Positions 57,853-64,000 of a stretch of 64,000 nt of DNA are shown here, in pieces. Position numbers and translations under genes: made by a program. The notes under the pieces are model-generated. The model was not told where the DNA came from. It was given only the letters and a program-made list of their open reading frames with translations, and did not search any database. This DNA comes from Pseudomonas poae (GTDB taxonomy: Bacteria > Pseudomonadota > Gammaproteobacteria > Pseudomonadales > Pseudomonadaceae): the NCBI GenBank assembly GCA_028869255.1, contig CP110972.1, positions 5,184,001 through 5,248,000 on the forward strand. Direction: 5' to 3'. Numbering within the stretch: the stretch's first letter is position 1; each line of letters opens with the position of its first letter.

Positions 57853-58824
57853 TCAGCTCAATATGGAGACCGTTCCCAAGTATTTCAAGGCGCGTGACAG
57901 ATTGTCGCTGTCCAGGCTGTCCAACCAGTGCAAATCGCTCCAGCTGCGCAACCAGGTGAACTGGCGCTTCGCCAATTGGCGCGTGGCAATGATGCCGCGC
58001 TCCTGCATTTCGGCTGACGTCAGCTTGCCATCCAGATGATCCCAGACTTGTCGGTAACCTACAGCACGTATCGAAGGCAGCCCCGGATGCAGGTCACCTC
58101 TTGAACGCAGTGCTACGACCTCGTCTACAAACCCCTGTTCCAACATAATTGTGAATCTTTGTGCAATTCGTTCATGCAGCACCTGGCGATTTGCCGGAGC
58201 GATGGCCAGATTCGCCACAGTATAGGGCAAATGTGACCGACCAGATGCGCCTGCGTCAGCACTTTGCGCACTTTGTTTCAGCCGGTGTTCAGTCATGGTC
58301 TGCCCGCTCACACGCCAGACTTCCAGGGCGCGAGTGAGGCGCTGGGGGTCATTGGGGTGAATGCGTGCGGCGGATACCGGGTCCACCGCCGCCAATTGGT
58401 CGTGCAGGGCTTGCCAGCCAAGGCGTGCCGCCTCTTCCTCAAGCTCGGCGCGCACTTGGGCGTCAGCGGGGGGCATATCCGCCAGACCTTCCTGCAAAGC
58501 CTTGTAATAGAGCATCGTACCGCCCACCAGCAGCGGGATATTGCCGCGCGCGGTGATCTCGGCCATGGCCGCCAGGGCATCGGTGCGAAAATCCGCCGCC
58601 GAATAGCTCTCGGACGGGTCGATGATGTCAATCAAGGCATGCGGATATCGGGCCAACAGCTCCCTGGAAGGCTTGGCGGTGCCGATGTCCATGTCCCGGT
58701 AAACCAGGGCAGAGTCGACACTGATCAGCTCGCACGGCAGCACCTTGGTCAGCTCGATGGCCAGGTCGGTCTTGCCGGCGGCCGTGGGGCCCATCAGGAA
58801 GATCGCGGGGGGCAAGGCACTCAT
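57853..58824 (-). CDS. miaA: tRNA dimethylallyltransferase MiaA
   Basis: The protein has 323 residues from ATG 58824. It transfers a dimethylallyl group to A37 of tRNAs reading UNN codons. The P-loop [19 protein letters not shown] starts at residue 8. The family motifs [19 protein letters not shown] and [10 protein letters not shown] are present. Its start shares an A with the mutL stop (TGATG), so the two are coupled. Confidence 0.96.
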   Translation of the reverse strand: MSALPPAIFLMGPTAAGKTDLAIELTKVLPCELISVDSALVYRDMDIGTAKPSRELLARYPHALIDIIDPSESYSAADFRTDALAAMAEITARGNIPLLVGGTMLYYKALQEGLADMPPADAQVRAELEEEAARLGWQALHDQLAAVDPVSAARIHPNDPQRLTRALEVWRVSGQTMTEHRLKQSAQSADAGASGRSHLPYTVANLAIAPANRQVLHERIAQRFTIMLEQGFVDEVVALRSRGDLHPGLPSIRAVGYRQVWDHLDGKLTSAEMQERGIIATRQLAKRQFTWLRSWSDLHWLDSLDSDNLSRALKYLGTVSILS

Positions 58825-60738
58825 CAACGACCGCGCAGGAACAGTTTGTCCAGATCGTCCAGGCCCATCTGGGTCCAGGTCGGCCGGCCATGGTTGCATT
58901 GGCCGCTGCGCTCGGTGTTTTCCATATCGCGCAGCAGTCCGTTCATTTCCGGCAGGGCCAGCCGGCGGTTGGCGCGAATCGCACCGTGACAGGCCATGGT
59001 GCCAAGCAACTCGTTGATATGCGCCTGGATACGGTCACTGGTGCCGTACTCCATCAGGTCGGCCAGCACGTCAGCCACCAAACGGTTGGCCTCGGCTTGC
59101 TTGAGCAAGGCAGGAATCTGGCGGATCGCCAGGGTTTCCGGGCCCAGCCGTTGCAGTTCGAAACCCAGTTTCTGGAACACGCTGTGGTGCTCTTCAGCGC
59201 AATCGGCTTCACGCTGGCTGACCGCCAGGGATTCCGGCACCAGCAGCGGCTGGCCGCTCAGCCCTTCGCTGGCCATGGCGATCTTCAGGCGCTCGTACAT
59301 GATCCGCTCATGGGCGGCGTGCATGTCCACCAGCACCAGCCCGTGGGCGTTTTCCGAAAGGATGTAGATGCCCTTGAGCTGCGCCAACGCGTAGCCCAGC
59401 GGCGGAATATCACCACCGCCTTCAGGCAAGGCCACCGCGCTCGGCTCGGCACCCGGCAGCGGCGCAAAAAATTCACGATAGGCGGCCTGCGCCTCGGCCA
59501 CCGGCACGGCCGATTGCGCACGCGGGGTGTATTGGTACTGGTAACCCGCACCCGCACCGGCGCCAGGCGCGGTGTAACTCGGCTGCGGCTGCGGCGATTG
59601 CAGCAGGTTGCCAGCCAGGCTCATTTCGCCTTGAGGGCCGAACTCGCCGGCTTCCGGACCGCTCGGACGAACCACTGCCGTCACAATCGGCGCAGACAGC
59701 TGATCATCCGGGCGCACATCGCCCAAGGCGCGGTGCAAGGTGCCATACAGGAAGTCATGCACCATGCGCCCGTCACGGAAGCGCACTTCGTGCTTGGTCG
59801 GGTGCACGTTGACGTCGACCACCGACGGGTCGACCTCAAAAAACAGCACAAACGTCGGGTGCCGCCCGTTGAACAACACATCGCGATAGGCTTGGCGCAC
59901 CGCGTGGGCCACCAGTTTGTCGCGCACAGCGCGGCCATTTACAAAAAAAATACTGCAAATCCGCCTGGCTACGGGAGAAAGTCGGCAAACCCACCCAGCC
60001 CCACAGGCGCAGGCCATTACGCTCGATTTCAATCGGCAGCGCCTGCTCCAGGAACCCCGCGCCGCAGATGGCCGACACACGCCGGGCACGCGCCGCATCA
60101 TCATGGGCTTCGTGCAGGCTGAGGATGGTCTTGCCGTTATGGCGCAAATGAAACGCCACATCAAAGCGCGCCAGGGCCAGACGCTTGATGACTTCTTGCA
60201 GGTGATCGAATTCGGTTTTTTCGGCCTTGAGGAATTTACGCCGCGCCGGGGTGTTGAAGAACAGGTCGCGCACTTCAACCGAGGTGCCCACCGGATGCGC
60301 AGCCGGCTGGACCCGTGGAGCCATGTCACGGCCTTCGGTTTCCACCTGCCAGGCCTGCTCGGCGCTGCGGGTGCGCGAGGTCAGGGTCAGGCGGGCCACC
60401 GAGCTGATGGAAGCCAACGCCTCACCACGAAAGCCCAGGCTCATTACCCGCTCCAGGTCTTCCAGGTCGCGGATCTTACTGGTGGCGTGACGGGCCAGGG
60501 CCAGCGGCAGGTCATCCGAGGAGATGCCGCTGCCATCGTCGCGCACGCGCAGCAGCTTGACGCCACCCTGCTCCACGTCGACATCAATGCGCTTGGCGCC
60601 GGAGTCGATGCTGTTCTCCAGCAGCTCCTTGATCACCGAAGCAGGGCGTTCAACCACCTCGCCCGCCGCAATCTGGTTGGCGAGGCGCGGGCTGAGCAGT
60701 TCGATGCGCGAGCCGCTATTCAAGACTGATTCGCTCAT
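58824..60738 (-). pseudogene. mutL: DNA mismatch repair gene mutL with a +1 frameshift in an A8/T8 run
   Basis: ATG 60738 starts a GHKL ATPase domain ([54 protein letters not shown]). At the A8 run 59943-59950 the reading slips: [10 protein letters not shown] is read in place of the expected [20 protein letters not shown]. Removing one base gives 637 residues, the usual length, through the C-terminal domain with the endonuclease-type motif [12 protein letters not shown]. As given, the protein is cut to a dead N-terminal fragment shortly after residue 260, which would abolish mismatch repair. It could be a sequencing error in the homopolymer. Confidence 0.88.
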
Positions 60739-62171
60739 TACTGTGCCGCCAATTCAGTGCCGGGGATGGTCAACATCTGGCCGACCTTCAATTCATCGGA
60801 CTTCAGGTTATTGGCGCTGCGCAACGTTGCGGGCGAGACCTGGAAGCGCACGGCCAGCATGGCCAGGGTGTCGCCGGGCTGCACCCGGTGATCACGCGGG
60901 CCTTGGGCGATTTTCCCGGAATCGCGCAACCAGGCGATATACGTGCCCGGCGGCGGGTTCTGCTGGAAGAACTGGCGAACACCGGCGCTGATCGAACGCG
61001 CCAGGGCCTGCTGATGGCTGGCGCTGGCCAGCTTCGAGGCTTCGTTGGAGTTGGAGATAAACCCGGTTTCCACCAGGATCGACGGGATATCCGGCGATTT
61101 CAACACCATGAACCCGGCCTGCTCCACACGCTGTTTGTGCAGCGAGGTCACGCGACCGATATTGCTCAACACCTTCTGGCCGACGTTCAAGCTGGAGGTC
61201 AGCGAAGCGGTCATCGACAGGTCGAGCAGTACGCCAGCGAGCATTTTGTCTTTGTCATCGAGGGACACGTTGCCGGCCCCGCCGATCAAGTCGGAACGGT
61301 TTTCGCTGTCGGCCAGCCAACGAGCGGTCTCGGAAGTAGCGCCGCGGTCCGACAGGGCAAACACCGAGGCGCCGAAAGCAGCGGCCGACGGTGCGGCGTC
61401 GGCGTGGATCGAGACAAACAGGTCGGCGCCCTTCTTGCGGGCGATTTCGGTACGGCCGCGCAATGGAATGAAATAGTCGCCGGTACGGGTCAGCTCGGCG
61501 CGGTAGCCTTTCATGCCGTTGATCTGGCGCTGCAGCTCGCGGGCGATGGCCAATACCACGTCTTTTTCATGCTGGCCACGCGAACCGGAGGCGCCCGGAT
61601 CTTCGCCGCCATGGCCGGCGTCGATCACCACGATGATGTCGCGCTTGCCGGCCGGGGCCGGAGGCGGCGGCGGCAATTTGACCTGGGGTTGCGACGGGTT
61701 GACCGGCACCGCAGGCACCGTGGCCACGCTCGGGGTCGGCGCAGGCGGCGGCGCGGCATCGGCGGCGTTGTCGAACAGGTCGACCACCAGCCGGTTGCCA
61801 TACTGGGCATTCGGGGCCAGGGAGAAGCTTTTGGGGGTCACGACTTTTTTCAGGTCGATAACCACGCGCAGGTCGGTCGGCGTACGCTGGGCCGAGCGCA
61901 TGGCGGTAATCGGCGTGTTGGCGGTGGAGACTTTCAAGGGCGCCGCCAGGGTCGCACCGTTGATGTCGATCACCAGGCGATCAGGCGCCGTCAGGGTAAA
62001 GACGCTGTGCTGGACCGGGCCAGACAGGTCGAACACCAGTCGCGTGTTATCCGGCGCTCGCCACAGGCGAACACTTTTCACCTGTGAAGCAGCCAGAGCA
62101 TTGACAGTCATTGCCGCAAGCAACACCCCTACGACAGTAACCAACGCGCGAAAGCGCATACCTAACCCCAT
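60738..62171 (-). CDS. amiB: N-acetylmuramoyl-L-alanine amidase AmiB
   Basis: The protein has 477 residues if ATG 62171 is used; a TTG just upstream or an ATG at 62159 are alternatives. A signal peptide is followed by an AMIN domain ([22 protein letters not shown]), a Pro-rich linker and an Amidase_3 domain. The latter has zinc-site motifs [21 protein letters not shown] and [11 protein letters not shown]-terminal LysM repeat ([20 protein letters not shown]) follows. It splits peptidoglycan at the division septum. The stop overlaps the mutL ATG (TAATG). Confidence 0.95.
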   Translation of the reverse strand: MGLGMRFRALVTVVGVLLAAMTVNALAASQVKSVRLWRAPDNTRLVFDLSGPVQHSVFTLTAPDRLVIDINGATLAAPLKVSTANTPITAMRSAQRTPTDLRVVIDLKKVVTPKSFSLAPNAQYGNRLVVDLFDNAADAAPPPAPTPSVATVPAVPVNPSQPQVKLPPPPPAPAGKRDIIVVIDAGHGGEDPGASGSRGQHEKDVVLAIARELQRQINGMKGYRAELTRTGDYFIPLRGRTEIARKKGADLFVSIHADAAPSAAAFGASVFALSDRGATSETARWLADSENRSDLIGGAGNVSLDDKDKMLAGVLLDLSMTASLTSSLNVGQKVLSNIGRVTSLHKQRVEQAGFMVLKSPDIPSILVETGFISNSNEASKLASASHQQALARSISAGVRQFFQQNPPPGTYIAWLRDSGKIAQGPRDHRVQPGDTLAMLAVRFQVSPATLRSANNLKSDELKVGQMLTIPGTELAAQ

Positions 62172-62174
62172 CAA

Positions 62175-62645
62175 TTATTTGAATTCCAATGCCAAAGCGG
62201 CGCACCACGACTGGCCGCGCACGCTCTGGGGCAACAACTTCAGCTGACGTCCATGCTCATGCGGCGTAATGGTAATGGTCAGGTCCGGCTTTGGCAAAAA
62301 GCCTGTGCCTTTATCTGGCCACTCGATCAGGCACAGCGCGTCCTCATCGAAGTAATCACGGATGCCCATGTACTCCAGCTCTTCGGGGTCCACCAGGCGG
62401 TAGAGGTCGAAGTGAAACGCACGAATCTCCCCGATCTCGTAGGGCTCAACCAACGTGAATGTCGGGCTTTTTACCGCGCCGGTGTGCCCCAGGCCGCGAA
62501 TAATCCCACGGGACAAAGTGGTCTTGCCCGCCCCCAGGTCGCCCTCAAGAAAGATCAACCCCACCCCGCCCGTGACCTGCGCAATGCGATGACCGAACGC
62601 CACCATGGTGTCTTCATCGGCCAGGAAAAGAATTACTTCAGGCAC
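62175..62645 (-). CDS. tsaE: tRNA threonylcarbamoyladenosine biosynthesis ATPase TsaE
   Basis: The protein has 156 residues from a GTG at 62645, with GAGGAG about 8 bases upstream; the longer frame lies inside nnrD. The P-loop FLEGDLGAGKTTLSRGIIRGLG, the switch SPTFTLVEPYE and the FHFDLYRL and LIEWPDKG motifs are diagnostic. It powers t6A37 synthesis with TsaB, TsaC and TsaD. Its start overlaps nnrD by 13 bases, and amiB begins 3 bp beyond its stop. Confidence 0.95.
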   Translation of the reverse strand: MPEVILFLADEDTMVAFGHRIAQVTGGVGLIFLEGDLGAGKTTLSRGIIRGLGHTGAVKSPTFTLVEPYEIGEIRAFHFDLYRLVDPEELEYMGIRDYFDEDALCLIEWPDKGTGFLPKPDLTITITPHEHGRQLKLLPQSVRGQSWCAALALEFK

Positions 62646-63493
62646 GGCGACTGCTCCTCCAGCAATTGACGAATGGCGGGGATCAGATCGCCGGCAGCCA
62701 GCCCGCGACCAAAGGTGCCTTGGCGATCCCCCGCTGTTGCGTGTAACCACACGGCCAGGCAACTGGCGTCGTACGCCGGCATGCCTTGGGCCAGCAACGC
62801 GCCCACCAGGCCGGCCAACACATCGCCCAGACCCGCGGTCGCCATGGCTGGGTGGCCTTGATCACATCGCGAAACACGTCCGTCCGGGCTGGCGATCAAA
62901 CTGCCAGCACCCTTGAGGATAGCCACTGCATTGAATGTCTGACTCAACGCGCGCGCCACCTTAAGACGATCGGCCTGAACCTCGGCTGTCGAAATGCCCA
63001 ACAAGCGTGCTGCCTCGCCCGGATGCGGGGTGATCACGCAGTTGGCCGGCAGGCTGACGCTGCCCGTGGCCAGCTGGTTCAAGGCGTCTGCATCCCAGAC
63101 TTGCGGCTGCGTAGCGTTGGCGGCGACCGAGAGCAGGCTTTTGCCCCAGGACGCGTCACCCAGGCCAGGGCCAATCACGATCACCGAGATGTTTTCCAAC
63201 AGCCCCATCAACTGGTTGGCCGAGCTCACGCCGAGGGTCATGACCTCTGGCAGGCGGGCCAACGCAGCGGGTACGTGCTCCGCGCGAGTCGCCAGCGATA
63301 CCATGCCTGCGCCACTGCGCAGGGCACTTTCGGCGCTCAGTAGCGCGGCGCCACCAAAGCCGCGGTCGCCGCCGATGACCAGCAGGTGGCCGAACTGGCC
63401 CTTATGGGCGTCCGGGGAACGCGCAGCCAGTTGCGGCAAATGGCCGTGCAACAGCGGCTGTACGTCGGTTATTACGTGTTTTGTCTGCGGCAT
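62633..63493 (-). CDS. nnrD: ADP-dependent NAD(P)H-hydrate dehydratase
   Basis: The protein has 286 residues and corresponds to the C-terminal dehydratase half of YjeF/Nnr. It repairs NAD(P)H hydrate damage at the expense of ADP. Motifs are HKGQFGHLLVIGGDRGFGGAALLSAESALRSGAGMV, VIGPGLG, TPHPGEAARLL and GHPAMATAGLGDVLAGLVGALLAQG. The epimerase half is absent, as in some Pseudomonas genomes where it is separate or missing. The start is ATG 63493, and it is divergent from queG. Confidence 0.93.
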   Translation of the reverse strand: MPQTKHVITDVQPLLHGHLPQLAARSPDAHKGQFGHLLVIGGDRGFGGAALLSAESALRSGAGMVSLATRAEHVPAALARLPEVMTLGVSSANQLMGLLENISVIVIGPGLGDASWGKSLLSVAANATQPQVWDADALNQLATGSVSLPANCVITPHPGEAARLLGISTAEVQADRLKVARALSQTFNAVAILKGAGSLIASPDGRVSRCDQGHPAMATAGLGDVLAGLVGALLAQGMPAYDASCLAVWLHATAGDRQGTFGRGLAAGDLIPAIRQLLEEQSPCLK

Positions 63494-63556
63494 GCGTCTT
63501 CAAGCTCCGATGTCTGGCAGAATTATACCTATCTAACCTGCGGTTTCCCTTGTCTC

Positions 63557-64000
63557 ATGCCTGCCATCACCACCGATCTGCCCGCCCTCGCCCAATCGAT
63601 CAAAGACTGGGGCCGCGAGCTGGGCTTTCAGCAAGTCGGCATCAGCGGCCTGGACCTGGCCGAGCATGAACAGCATCTGCAACGCTGGCTCGACGCGGGC
63701 TACCACGGCGAGATGGAATACATGGGCGCCCACGGCAGCAAACGCTCACATCCCGACGAACTGGTGCCGGGCACCTTGCGCGTGGTGTCGCTGCGCATGG
63801 ATTACCTGCCAGGCGACACCCAGATGGCGCAGCTGCTGGCAAAGCCGGAAAAAGCCTACATCTCCCGTTACGCCTTGGGCCGCGATTACCACAAGCTGAT
63901 CCGCAAGCGCGTGCAGCAATTGGCCGACCGTATCCAGGCGCAAATCGGCCCCTTCGGTTTTCGTGCCTTTGTCGACAGCGCGCCGGTGCTGGAAAAAGCC
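63557..64000 (+). CDS. queG: Epoxyqueuosine reductase QueG (N-terminal part)
   Basis: 148 codons are present before the window ends. The N-terminus MPAITTDLPALAQSIKDWGRELGFQQVGISG, the H-x-HLQRWLDAGYHGEMEYM region and the RYALGRDYHKLIRKR segment match QueG. QueG uses cobalamin and iron-sulfur clusters to reduce epoxyqueuosine to queuosine in tRNA. The cluster-binding cysteines lie beyond the edge. It is divergent from nnrD, with 63 bp between starts. Confidence 0.9.
   Translation, partial: MPAITTDLPALAQSIKDWGRELGFQQVGISGLDLAEHEQHLQRWLDAGYHGEMEYMGAHGSKRSHPDELVPGTLRVVSLRMDYLPGDTQMAQLLAKPEKAYISRYALGRDYHKLIRKRVQQLADRIQAQIGPFGFRAFVDSAPVLEKA

Overview
The window is chromosomal DNA of a Pseudomonas, most likely of the P. 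fluorescens group. The evidence is the gene content and order (desT-type regulator/ureEFG, livFGMH-livK, amaAB, pncB-nadE-azu, rpsF-rpsR-DUF2232-rplI-dnaB, tRNA-Leu pair, purA-hisZ, hflC-hflK-hflX-hfq-miaA-mutL-amiB-tsaE-nnrD/queG), the GC-rich codon use, and about a dozen intergenic REP doublets of types common in fluorescent pseudomonads. No phage, IS element, integrase or CRISPR array is visible.

Layout. 1-8.8 kb: an AsmA-type envelope protein (cut by the left edge), a small exported repeat protein, a DesT/FabR-type TetR regulator, an NlpC/P60 hydrolase, the nickel/urease accessory operon ureE-ureF-ureG-hupE behind a good sigma54 promoter with an NtrC-like site, an AGE-family sugar isomerase and a CDF transporter. 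9-16 kb: a short-chain dehydrogenase, a gene-free stretch with DnaA-box-like 9-mers, and a branched-chain amino-acid ABC transporter (livFGMH plus livK, which is interrupted). 16-24 kb: lysine/pipecolate catabolism (amaA, amaB, divergent LysR regulator), NAD salvage (pncB, nadE), azurin with an ANR-like box, and a small charged protein. 23-30 kb: a transglutaminase / ATP-grasp-alpha-E / transglutaminase-DUF2126 cluster of unknown product. 30-38.5 kb: accessory-looking genes around a YgiQ radical-SAM gene, namely a hydrophobic-hairpin toxin-like protein with an overlapping small membrane protein, and a very large DUF6543-type toxin-like protein ending in a SET-like domain. 38.5-46.3 kb: ribosomal and replication genes, rlmB, rnr and two identical tRNA-Leu genes. 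46.4-51 kb: an iron-type ABC transporter (binding protein and fused permease) and a chemoreceptor. 51-64 kb: purA-hisZ and the conserved hfl/hfq/miaA/mutL/amiB/tsaE/nnrD gene train, with queG divergent at the right edge.

An unusual feature of the sequence as given is the number of otherwise well-conserved genes that are broken by one base. Two have an amber codon where CAG is expected (livK, rnr). Six single-base indels lie in mononucleotide runs: mutL, the fbpA-like gene, two in the DUF6543-SET gene, the alpha-E gene and a transglutaminase. Restoring one base gives family-like lengths each time. Because mutL is itself hit, a mismatch-repair-defective lineage is conceivable, but read or assembly error in homopolymers is the simpler explanation for the indels. 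Such genes are annotated over their full restored span.
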